This document shows positions 26,600-33,592 of a stretch of DNA of 64,000 nucleotides, piece after piece. The number at the start of each line of letters is the position of its first letter. Within the stretch, counting starts at the first letter, position 1. The notes below the pieces were generated by a model that was given only the letters and a program-made list of their open reading frames with translations, did no database searches and was not told the DNA's origin. The translations under genes and the position numbers were made by a program. Source of the DNA: Lysinibacillus sp. FSL K6-0232 (GTDB lineage Bacteria > Bacillota > Bacilli > Bacillales_A > Planococcaceae); NCBI RefSeq assembly GCF_038008325.1, contig NZ_JBBOYW010000001.1, forward strand, positions 3,813,501 through 3,877,500, read 5' to 3'.

Positions 26600-26683
26600 A
26601 CAGCTCGCCTCCCTTTATCAAAACACCTAAAACCATTATGGCACATAAGATAAGATATCAGTTATAGGATAGGAGGAATTGCT

Positions 26684-27034
26684 TTGTATTACAATTCTTA
26701 TCCGTATTTTCTTTATGCCTATCAGTATCCAGCCTACCAGCTTGCTATTAATCCGTTCCCACCTGTTGATACACATAAATTTAAAAATTCAGCTACACAA
26801 ATAAAGGCAATCATGCAGCAAGCACAATTACTAACAGATAAAATTAATAGCTCCCAGCAATTTGCTCATGATTTAATGAATGCAGCGCAGCTTTCCAATA
26901 AAGCAAAGGTTGAACAATTAATTACATCCACAGGTATTACAATGAAATTTGAAACAAACTATACACCAGATAGCTTCCAAATACGCCTTATCAATAGTGG
27001 TTGCTGTGGGATCACATTAAATATGAATTGGTAA
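26684..27034 (+). CDS. small Tyr/Pro-rich protein of unknown function
   Basis: A 116-residue protein starting at TTG, six bases after GGAGGAA. The N-terminal ~20 residues are tyrosine-rich (MYYNSYPYFLYAYQYPAYQ), the middle is helical with many Gln/Ala (KAIMQQAQLLTDKINSSQQ), and the C-terminus has a CC pair in NSGCCGITLNMNW. Tyrosine-rich tails are common on spore coat proteins, which become crosslinked. I suggest a spore-surface role without proof. Confidence 0.65.
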   Translation: MYYNSYPYFLYAYQYPAYQLAINPFPPVDTHKFKNSATQIKAIMQQAQLLTDKINSSQQFAHDLMNAAQLSNKAKVEQLITSTGITMKFETNYTPDSFQIRLINSGCCGITLNMNW

Positions 27035-27061
27035 AATATTATCCTTGTATTCCTATCGAAG

Positions 27062-27107
27062 TTGTAAACAATAAAAATATATGTTAGAGTATTGATAATC
27101 ATTATAT
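27062..27107 (+). promoter_or_regulatory. candidate promoter with Fur-like site before the cyclase gene
   Basis: TTGTAA (27062-27067), a 17-base spacer and TAGAGT (27085-27090) form a plausible sigma-A promoter. Directly downstream, tgataatcattatat (27093-27107) matches the 7-1-7 Fur consensus at 13 of 15 positions. Confidence 0.35.
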
Positions 27108-27128
27108 CTGAAAATTCTTATATTACTT

Positions 27129-27172
27129 TTCTTATCAAGAGAATTAGAGGGAGCTGGAAAAGCAAGCTTCTT
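27129..27172 (+). promoter_or_regulatory. S-box (SAM-I riboswitch) 5'-half remnant
   Basis: ttcttatcaagagaa, then agagggagctgg, closely follow the strongly conserved 5' part of S-box leaders, and aagcttc recurs at about the right distance. The remaining conserved parts (GCAACC and the 3' strand of P1) are missing; sequence diverges before the ATG at 27207. It is probably a truncated, non-functional riboswitch. Confidence 0.4.
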
Positions 27173-27206
27173 TATTTACCACTACATACAGAAAGCAGGG
27201 AACTAG

Positions 27207-27944
27207 ATGTCAAACGAACTTTTACAAGCATTACAATTATTAAAATCTAAGCAATGGGTCGATTTAACACATACATTTGGTCCTAATTCACCGCATTTTT
27301 TTATGTTTGAGGATGCAAAATTTGAAACATTATTTTCTCATGATGATGGCTTTTTCGCCCAACAATTCACATTCCCAGGTCAATATGGTACACATATTGA
27401 TCCACCCATTCATTTTGTGCGTGACACACGCTATTTAGAGGAATTAGAGTTAAAAGAGCTTGTTCTTCCCCTTATTGTCATTGATAAATCACAGGAAGCA
27501 GCGAACAATCACGATTTTACCTTAACAGTTCAGGACATTGTTGATTTTGAAGCACAGCATGGAGAGATTGAAGCAGGGGCATTTGTGGCACTGCGCACAG
27601 ATTGGAGTAAACGTTGGCCTGATAAGGAAGCCTTTAATAATGCGGATGAAAATGGACATAATCATATTCCAGGCTGGGGCTTAGAGGCTTTACACTTTTT
27701 ATTCAAGGAGCGCAAAGTGAGTGCCATTGGGCATGAAACATTCGATACCGATTCTGCTGTTGATTTTCGTAAAAATGGACAGCTTGCTGGTGAATATTTT
27801 GTACTTGAGCAAGACACCTATCAAATTGAGCTTATGACCAATTTAGATAAGCTCCCTACAAGAGGCGCGATTATCTTTAATATCGTACCAAAGCCAGAAA
27901 AAGCATCTGGATTCCCTGTACGCTCATTTGCAATTTTGCCATAA
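27207..27944 (+). CDS. cyclase family protein (kynurenine-formamidase-like)
   Basis: A 245-residue metal-dependent hydrolase of the cyclase/KynB family, whose members hydrolyse N-formyl-kynurenine or related amides. The metal-binding motif is present as QYGTHIDPPIHF (about 71-82; consensus HxGTHxDxPxH). AIGHETFDTDSA near 171-182 supplies further active-site residues. A ribosome site (AAAGCAGGGA) precedes the ATG at modest strength. No tryptophan-degradation genes are adjacent, so the substrate is open. The region upstream holds a Fur-like site and an S-box remnant. Confidence 0.85.
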   Translation: MSNELLQALQLLKSKQWVDLTHTFGPNSPHFFMFEDAKFETLFSHDDGFFAQQFTFPGQYGTHIDPPIHFVRDTRYLEELELKELVLPLIVIDKSQEAANNHDFTLTVQDIVDFEAQHGEIEAGAFVALRTDWSKRWPDKEAFNNADENGHNHIPGWGLEALHFLFKERKVSAIGHETFDTDSAVDFRKNGQLAGEYFVLEQDTYQIELMTNLDKLPTRGAIIFNIVPKPEKASGFPVRSFAILP

Positions 27945-27947
27945 TAT

Positions 27948-27994
27948 AAAGCTGGTATGATTCTTGTCTTGAATCATACCAGCTTTAATATTTT
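27948..27994 (+). terminator. terminator of the cyclase gene
   Basis: Sixteen-base perfect stem aaagctggtatgattc / gaatcataccagcttt followed by aatatttt. Confidence 0.85.
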
Positions 27995-27999
27995 CTCCA

Positions 28000-28104
28000 A
28001 CTTTATGAGTATTCGCTCTAGCTTCACGGTTATTCACCCTGACTTCGCGAGTATTTCTTCTAGCTCCGCGGGTATTCACTCTCCTTTCGCAAGCATTCGC
28101 TTCA
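28000..28104. repeat. 21-bp degenerate tandem repeat, five units
   Basis: Five consecutive units of 21 bases (28000-28020, 28021-28041, 28042-28062, 28063-28083, 28084-28104) share the core cttcgcgagtattc. Same family as 10111-10173. The block directly follows the cyclase gene terminator. Confidence 0.85.
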
Positions 28105-28445
28105 ATCTCAAACGCTCTCCCTTATTTGTAGTTCATTTTCACTAAATCACAATAAACTCTCTATAATGTCCTTTTAAATTTTTGTACATATTTCGACAAA
28201 CTTTTCTCAAACTATGTAACTTGCTTTAGCAACACCGATAAATACTGTTACAAGCATATTGCCAATAATAATTAACTAATGGCATCAGAATTATTTTTAT
28301 TTTAATAATTCTAAAGGAGTATACCAAAGCACACAGAATTGTTAAAATAAAAGATAAGAAATTAAATATATTGAACGATAAATTTATTCGTATAAATAGA
28401 ACAAAAGAAATAAAATCCTACGGCATGCAAAAGGAGTTGATTCTT
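28105..28445. other. AT-rich intergenic stretch, nothing recognised
   Basis: Between the tandem repeat and the DUF2225 gene I see only AT-rich sequence without an open frame carrying a ribosome site. The promoter of the DUF2225-YvyF pair must lie here. Confidence 0.4.
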
Positions 28446-29165
28446 ATGGCATTTAACATTTATTACTATGAAAGTAATGTGGATTGTAAATGTTGCAAAA
28501 AGCGTTTTACAACCTATAAGGTGCGTCCTAATCGATATAAAATTATCGAGGAGCAATCTGATTTTATGCCTGTTTATGAAGGCCTTAATCCTTTGCTGTA
28601 CGAAGTTGCCGTATGTCCACATTGCGGTTATGCCTACCATAAATCAATGACTCGAACATATGGACCCTTTATGTTGCTAATTGAGGAATTATATATTAAA
28701 GAGCTTCAAAAGCCGATGAACATCTGTCAGGAGCGCACTATTGATGATGCTATCACTAGCTTTAAGCTCGCTTATTTAGTGGCTCGTGCAGCCATGGAGG
28801 AAGCACTGCTAATGGCTAATTTCGCCTTAAAAATTGCGTGGCTGTATCGTTTAAAAAATGATCAGGAGTCCGAAAAACGTTATCTTTTTGCGGCTAGAGA
28901 TTTTTACAGTAAATCCTTTGCATCCAATCAGGAGGGCGGGGAAAGAATTCAGTTTTTACATGCCGAATTAAGCCTTCGACTTGGTGATATTACTGAGGCA
29001 AAAAGAGGATTTTCACGCTTAATTGCCGATAAGCATGTGTCGCCAAAGTATCGTAAACTTGCACGTAATCGCTGGGAAAATTATAGATATGATGAACAGT
29101 CTGCAGCAGTTAATGAATGTGAGGAGGAGAGGGATAGTTATGTTGCTATTTCAAAAAAGAATTGA
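28446..29165 (+). CDS. DUF2225 protein with zinc-ribbon motifs
   Basis: A 239-residue cytoplasmic protein of family DUF2225. Two Cys pairs, DCKCCKKRF (about 14-22) and VCPHCGYAYHKS (about 56-67), form a zinc ribbon near the N-terminus; the rest is a helical, TPR-like region (AITSFKLAYLVARAA, ERIQFLHAELSLRLGDITEA). The ATG at 28446 has AAGGAG 9 bases upstream. Its 3' end overlaps the next gene by 26 bases, implying coupling. Function unknown, but the repeat region suggests a scaffold role. Confidence 0.82.
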   Translation: MAFNIYYYESNVDCKCCKKRFTTYKVRPNRYKIIEEQSDFMPVYEGLNPLLYEVAVCPHCGYAYHKSMTRTYGPFMLLIEELYIKELQKPMNICQERTIDDAITSFKLAYLVARAAMEEALLMANFALKIAWLYRLKNDQESEKRYLFAARDFYSKSFASNQEGGERIQFLHAELSLRLGDITEAKRGFSRLIADKHVSPKYRKLARNRWENYRYDEQSAAVNECEEERDSYVAISKKN

Positions 29166-29490
29166 TGTAAGAGAAGAAGATATATTTTCAGAGTTACATC
29201 ATTTTTTATTAAGAAAAAATAATCGCTATTTAACAAATGATGAAGTTGTCGCTTTAACAGGTGTATCATCTGAGCTGCTATATAAATGGGTGAAATCTGG
29301 AAAATTAAAAACAGCCATCTTTCCTAACTTAGGTGCACCTTGTGAAAGATGTGGGCAAATTACACAAGCAAAAATTTGCATAAGCTGCTCCTCCTCAATT
29401 ATTGGAACATTACAGCAAGAGGAAAAAGATCGTGCATGGTTTAATCAAATTCAACGCAACGCTAGAACAAGCACCTATCATTATAAATAA
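29140..29490 (+). CDS. yvyF: YvyF/TIGR03826-like protein (flagellar-operon type)
   Basis: A 116-residue protein. A MerR-like winged segment DEVVALTGVSSELLYKWVK (about 33-51) is followed by PNLGAPCERCG and ICISCSSS, a zinc-binding pair of Cys pairs. This layout matches TIGR03826, represented by B. subtilis YvyF in the flagellar operon. Here it lies beside a DUF2225 gene and not with flagellar genes. GAGGAGGAGAG precedes the ATG at 29140, inside the end of the DUF2225 gene. The assignment is from memory of the motif pattern. Confidence 0.7.
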   Translation: MLLFQKRIDVREEDIFSELHHFLLRKNNRYLTNDEVVALTGVSSELLYKWVKSGKLKTAIFPNLGAPCERCGQITQAKICISCSSSIIGTLQQEEKDRAWFNQIQRNARTSTYHYK

Positions 29491-29539
29491 ATAGAAGAGC
29501 ATCTCCTGTTGAATTAGCATGGAGATGCTCTTCTATTTA
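29489..29539. terminator. bidirectional terminator
   Basis: Eighteen-base stem beginning aaatagaagagcatctcc and closing ggagatgctcttctattt between the convergent YvyF-like and DUF4272 genes. Confidence 0.88.
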
Positions 29540-30712
29540 TGTGTCCATTGATATTGTATCCCATTGTTCATTGCGATAACCAATTAACCAAAATAAGCCT
29601 CTACGCCTTTCCATTACAACACTTTCATTTAAAGCTGCTGGCGCTGTTTGACCATTAATACGACTATTTACACAGGCCCAATGTAATCGGTAGATTTTAT
29701 CAGCCTCATCCAAAATTTCTTCCTTACTACGCATAGCTGTTTGGGCATAAAATTGCTCGAATGTTTCATGGCGAGAAACAGCCTGGATCGCATATTCACA
29801 ATTACATATATCATCTGGAAATGCTAATGTTTCTACAAGACCCAATGCCCAAATAAGTGTCCAATAGGCTTCATATTGCCATGTAATATTTACTGCCTCT
29901 TGTGCATCTGGATATTGTGCCTGCAGAAAGCTCTTTTCATTGTCCGTTAAAAATTGCTGTACATTATACTTATGCAGCATATTTAGAAAGAACTCTCTTG
30001 AATCCTCAATATTTCCGTTTTGTGCTACATCACAGGCAAATTGAATAGCAATTAATAAAGCTACTGCCCTTTTAGCAATATCCTCCTGACTTTTAAAAGC
30101 ACAGTCCTCTACTGGCGGCAGCTGTGGCAATGATGCTACATAAGGTATCTCTTTCTCTGCTAAGAATGCAATCGTGTTATTTTTTCGTGCTTCTCCTTGT
30201 GCTGATGTTACCTCTTGGGCATTTATCATTTTTGTACAGGCATGGGGTCTAAAGTTCGAAGGCCCTGATTGTCCATTAGAATAAACAATAACCGAGCCAT
30301 TTTGATCAAGCAAAGTACCCTCTGGTAAAAAGCCAACACCACCTATACTTGATAATAATTTTATTAATAGCTGCATATGGTCATCTGTTATTTCTTTATC
30401 CATCTCAACTGCAATCACTGTGTTGAACACAGATATTTGAATCATCACAAGTTCCTTTAGTTGTTCATCTTCAAAAGGAATATTGTTATAAAAGCCCATC
30501 ATTCCAGGAATATTTTTGGCGAAATAATCAGGGTCTATCTCATCAGTAATCACATGAATAGTACCTCGATGCTTTTTAAACAGCCCCCTCGATTTCAATA
30601 AATAGCTACTAGCATTTTTTTCAACTGTCAAGTCTTGCGCCAATGTTTCTAAAATTTTATCCTCAATATCGTGTGTATCATTTTTAGAAGCAAATATTGT
30701 AAAATGATTCAA
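29537..30712 (-). CDS. DUF4272 domain protein
   Basis: A 391-residue cytoplasmic protein. The C-terminal ~200 residues match DUF4272: EDIAKRAVALLIAIQFAC, ILDEADKIYRLHWACVNSRI and VVMERRRGLFWLIGY. The N-terminal part (about 1-170) is a separate alpha/beta region (FTIFASKNDTHDIEDKI, GTIHVITDEIDP). DUF4272 occurs with immunity-type proteins in some genomes. Its gene begins 11 bases after the SUKH-like gene at 30724, so the two form an operon. No toxin is encoded nearby. Function unknown. Confidence 0.78.
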   Translation of the reverse strand: MNHFTIFASKNDTHDIEDKILETLAQDLTVEKNASSYLLKSRGLFKKHRGTIHVITDEIDPDYFAKNIPGMMGFYNNIPFEDEQLKELVMIQISVFNTVIAVEMDKEITDDHMQLLIKLLSSIGGVGFLPEGTLLDQNGSVIVYSNGQSGPSNFRPHACTKMINAQEVTSAQGEARKNNTIAFLAEKEIPYVASLPQLPPVEDCAFKSQEDIAKRAVALLIAIQFACDVAQNGNIEDSREFFLNMLHKYNVQQFLTDNEKSFLQAQYPDAQEAVNITWQYEAYWTLIWALGLVETLAFPDDICNCEYAIQAVSRHETFEQFYAQTAMRSKEEILDEADKIYRLHWACVNSRINGQTAPAALNESVVMERRRGLFWLIGYRNEQWDTISMDT

Positions 30713-30723
30713 GTTATCTCCCC

Positions 30724-32004
30724 CTATTGTTTCAATACCCAGCTATCCAAGCTATTTAAAGCATGGCTAAATAGTTGTTTATTTTTTCGTAGTACCTCAT
30801 GCTCTGCCCAAAATGCTAATAACGACTGCCACTTTTCTGCTTCTACATCAGTTGTTGGCACAATTCCTTGACGCATCATATAATCAATGGCTCGGATGGC
30901 AGTAAGCCTCTCTACTTCGTGACCGTTTAACCATTCAAGTAATAGCTCTGCGCTTGGCTGTGATTGCGCTAACAATGTATCCCACCCATCGATTGGAAAG
31001 GCGAGATAGTCTTTCATCCAATCGATAACACTTGGATGATGGAAATGGCGTAGACGATGTAAGGCTGTATAGCTAGTAATCCTATCCTTTTCAATATCCT
31101 GAAGAACTAAAGCTAGCCCCTCTTCTATTGGCAAGCAATAGACTGTTAAATAATCACGCAGGGACTCTGCTATGTCGCTATTCCCTTGCCATAGCTCCCT
31201 CACCCACTGCTCAGCCTTATTTGCACATACCTTTACTAGCACATCGCTCCATGCTTGCTGATGCCATAAGGATGAATCTTGCTCAAGCTTTTGACGCAAT
31301 GCTTGATATACTTGTTCTTTATTGAATAATGAAAAAGCCTCCTGCACCTCGGGATCTTTTACACCATGCATAGAAACATAGAAAAGCAAGGATTCTAAGC
31401 TAGCTTTAGCCTGCTGTAAGCTTGACGTTCTGTATTGCTCAAACCACTGTAACCAAATTTGTGAGATGGCTGAATGTGGATTTAAGCCCGCAGCATCACA
31501 AAACTGGCGATGCTGCCCGCAATCCACCCCGATACAGCCTAAAGTCGTTACATGATCGACATAAGCATGGAAGCTTGGTGCAAGAAAATCGAATTCATCC
31601 TCCTCATGGCTCCAATACCAAATTGATTCATCCCTCAGCTTAATTAGCACAGCATCTCCATTATGCGCTGTGTAAAATTGTAAGTATTGCTGTTCATCTG
31701 GCTCCTCCTCGCCACCAAAGTCAGGAAAATATAAATCTGCCAAGCTCCATCCAAAATCACCTGAAGGCTTCTCTGTCAATTGAGTAGGAAGAATTGCTGT
31801 ATCAGGTAAAGACCAGTAGAGATTCACTTGCTGAGCATATTTTTGTAATATTTGACGAAACTCAGTAGGAATTGGGATGCCAAGCTGCTCCTCAGCCTGC
31901 TGTAGCTCTTGCTCCGTCGCTACAGGCTGAATATCAATAGGATGCACAGAGGCTCCTTGCTGCTTTAATTGTTCGATTAAGCTATGCCAACGCTCCATCC
32001 ACAT
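30724..32004 (-). CDS. large SMI1/KNR4 (SUKH) domain protein with helical C-terminal region
   Basis: A 426-residue protein. The first ~170 residues are a SUKH domain: ATEQELQQAEEQLGIPIPTE (about 29-48) is the classic entry motif and GWSLADLYFPDF plus DAVLIKLRDESIWYWSHEED its core. The remainder is helical and HEAT/ARM-like (SLWHQQAWSDVLVKVC, LRDYLTVYCLPIEEGLALVL). The ribosome site is weak (GGTGA). It is encoded immediately upstream of the DUF4272 gene. SUKH proteins are often immunity proteins; this long form could be a multi-toxin or structural variant. Inference only. Confidence 0.8.
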   Translation of the reverse strand: MWMERWHSLIEQLKQQGASVHPIDIQPVATEQELQQAEEQLGIPIPTEFRQILQKYAQQVNLYWSLPDTAILPTQLTEKPSGDFGWSLADLYFPDFGGEEEPDEQQYLQFYTAHNGDAVLIKLRDESIWYWSHEEDEFDFLAPSFHAYVDHVTTLGCIGVDCGQHRQFCDAAGLNPHSAISQIWLQWFEQYRTSSLQQAKASLESLLFYVSMHGVKDPEVQEAFSLFNKEQVYQALRQKLEQDSSLWHQQAWSDVLVKVCANKAEQWVRELWQGNSDIAESLRDYLTVYCLPIEEGLALVLQDIEKDRITSYTALHRLRHFHHPSVIDWMKDYLAFPIDGWDTLLAQSQPSAELLLEWLNGHEVERLTAIRAIDYMMRQGIVPTTDVEAEKWQSLLAFWAEHEVLRKNKQLFSHALNSLDSWVLKQ

Positions 32005-32025
32005 AAAGCTTCACCGTCCTTATCC

Positions 32026-32044
32026 ATTACGCCCCAGCGCAATT
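32026..32044. repeat. dispersed palindrome-like repeat, second copy
   Basis: attacgccccagcgcaatta resembles the perfect palindrome at 23878-23899 (core attacgcyccagcgyaatt). Flanking sequence differs, so only the core is repeated. Confidence 0.5.
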
Positions 32045-32207
32045 ACCGCTGACGCTTCACTTTCGATACAAAAAGAATTTGCTGAACCAAAATAAATTCA
32101 CTTCTATATCGTCAAAAACTGCTTCCAAATTAGAAGAAATAGAAAAATATGAATATTTTACTGACATCTAAAAGACAACCTACGATAAAGGGCTCACTTA
32201 TAGGCGC

Positions 32208-33038
32208 TTATTGAATCTTTTGTACTTCCATCATAATTTTGGTGACATACTCTTCTTCGCGATCCTTCATGACAGCATCATAAATATATTCCTCATAAAC
32301 ATACTGACCTAATTGATAGCCTTGCTCATGCATAACCTTAAATAATCGGCTATATGTTTCGCCAAGCCTTTTAGAGGGGCCTATATGGTAGCCAATAATA
32401 ACCTGCCCCTCTATTGCTTTAAAATAAGGATGCCCTTCTCTTGGATGTGGCTGCTCTATATATAAGTAACTATAATTATCATAATTACCCGCTAGCACTT
32501 GCTCTCTTGTTGTCATGCCCCCTATTGGATAGCCCGTATCTAACTGGGAGCGGTCTAACTCCTCAATAAAATCAGCTACAGCCTTGACAAACTGCTCCTC
32601 CGTAGAATTCTCGATATTTTTACTTAAATACAATGTTGCCTCTGGAAAATATTCAATGGTGATGTCATCAAAGTGAAGATGTAACGCTTCCTCTGTTGTT
32701 TTCATTTTGACATCAATAATACCCTCAATGATTTCTAGCTCTCGGCGCTTTTTTGCAACAATCTCCTTTTGCTGATGCATTAATTCTAAAAAATTTTCAG
32801 GTGATTTTTCTGCCATATACTGTTGAATATCTTTCAAGGACATGCCTACTGCTTTTAATAATTCAATGACACTAAAAAAATCATATTGTGCAAGGGAATA
32901 ATAGCGATAACCTTTACTGTCCTTAATAGTAGGTGATAATAAGCCAATTTGATCATAATAAATTAATGTTTGTTTATTAACCTTACATATTTTGGCAAAT
33001 TCCCCTGTTGTAAAATATTTTACATTTTTATTAAGCAT
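32208..33038 (-). CDS. MerR-family regulator with effector-binding domain (BltR/BmrR-like)
   Basis: A 276-residue regulator. The N-terminal winged HTH is MerR type (YFTTGEFAKICKVNKQTLIY, followed by SKGYRYYSLAQYDFF). A dimerisation helix (about 80-115) and a C-terminal GyrI-like effector domain follow (about 125-270; PHPREGHPYFK, IIGYHIGPSKRLGETYSRLF). This is the architecture of BmrR/BltR, which bind cationic drugs and activate efflux genes. The gene is divergent from the acetyltransferase-MATE pair, across a promoter with a 19-base spacer and dyad typical of MerR targets. Drug specificity cannot be predicted. Confidence 0.9.
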   Translation of the reverse strand: MLNKNVKYFTTGEFAKICKVNKQTLIYYDQIGLLSPTIKDSKGYRYYSLAQYDFFSVIELLKAVGMSLKDIQQYMAEKSPENFLELMHQQKEIVAKKRRELEIIEGIIDVKMKTTEEALHLHFDDITIEYFPEATLYLSKNIENSTEEQFVKAVADFIEELDRSQLDTGYPIGGMTTREQVLAGNYDNYSYLYIEQPHPREGHPYFKAIEGQVIIGYHIGPSKRLGETYSRLFKVMHEQGYQLGQYVYEEYIYDAVMKDREEEYVTKIMMEVQKIQ

Positions 33039-33054
33039 TTTTGAGTTTCCTCCC

Positions 33055-33085
33055 TTGACTATATAGTAACTATATACTTTAGATT
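33055..33085 (+). promoter_or_regulatory. MerR-type promoter with 19-bp spacer and dyad operator
   Basis: TTGACT (33055-33060) and TAGATT (33080-33085) are separated by 19 bases, the long spacer characteristic of MerR-activated promoters. The spacer contains the dyad ctatatagtaactatata. It drives the acetyltransferase and MATE genes. Confidence 0.8.
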
Positions 33086-33124
33086 GTACCTATTCACATT
33101 AAAAATAGAAAGGTTTTGACATTT

Positions 33125-33592
33125 ATGTTCACGGAGATTCGTGACATTACAGCTTTCAACAAACAGGAAATTTTAGCTTTATGTATCGCTGACAATCAAC
33201 AGCATTTTATCGAAACAACGAGCCAATGTTTAGCAGAGGCAGAGAGGGATCGACATTTCACACCTTTAGGCTTGTACAAGGATAACACTGCTGTAGGCTT
33301 TGCTATGTATGGGGTATTCCCACATGACGACCACAGTCAACGTATTTGGCTTGATCGCTATTTAATTGATGAGCGTTATCAAAAGCAGGGTTTAGGTAAA
33401 TACTTTTTACAACAGCTTATTCATTATTTAACAGTACAATTTAACTGTCAGCATATCTATTTAAGCGTTTACGACAACAACGCTGTAGCAATTCGACTTT
33501 ATCAACAATTTGGATTTATCTTTAATGGTGAGCTAGATGATAAAGGAGAAAAAGTAATGGTGTTGGAGGTGCATAGACATGACAACCATTAA
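33125..33592 (+). CDS. GNAT acetyltransferase (BltD-like)
   Basis: A 155-residue GCN5-type N-acetyltransferase. The acetyl-CoA loop reads RYQKQGLGKYFLQQL (about 94-108) and the downstream SVYDNNAVAIRLYQQFGF is the typical C-terminal motif B. The size, gene order and MerR regulator resemble B. subtilis bltD, a spermine/spermidine acetyltransferase. The ATG at 33125 is weakly preceded by AAAGG at 11 bases; a TTG three codons earlier is too close to it. The stop overlaps the MATE gene by 14 bases, so they are coupled. Acceptor amine is inferred. Confidence 0.82.
   Translation: MFTEIRDITAFNKQEILALCIADNQQHFIETTSQCLAEAERDRHFTPLGLYKDNTAVGFAMYGVFPHDDHSQRIWLDRYLIDERYQKQGLGKYFLQQLIHYLTVQFNCQHIYLSVYDNNAVAIRLYQQFGFIFNGELDDKGEKVMVLEVHRHDNH

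Noticed and set aside
28000-28104. Possible CRISPR array
   Set aside because: Units are contiguous with no spacers and are degenerate; period is 21 bases. No cas gene is nearby.
27957-28145. Plus-strand frame of 62 codons with heptapeptide periodicity
   Set aside because: The periodicity comes from the 21-bp DNA repeat; it lies inside a terminator and has no ribosome site.
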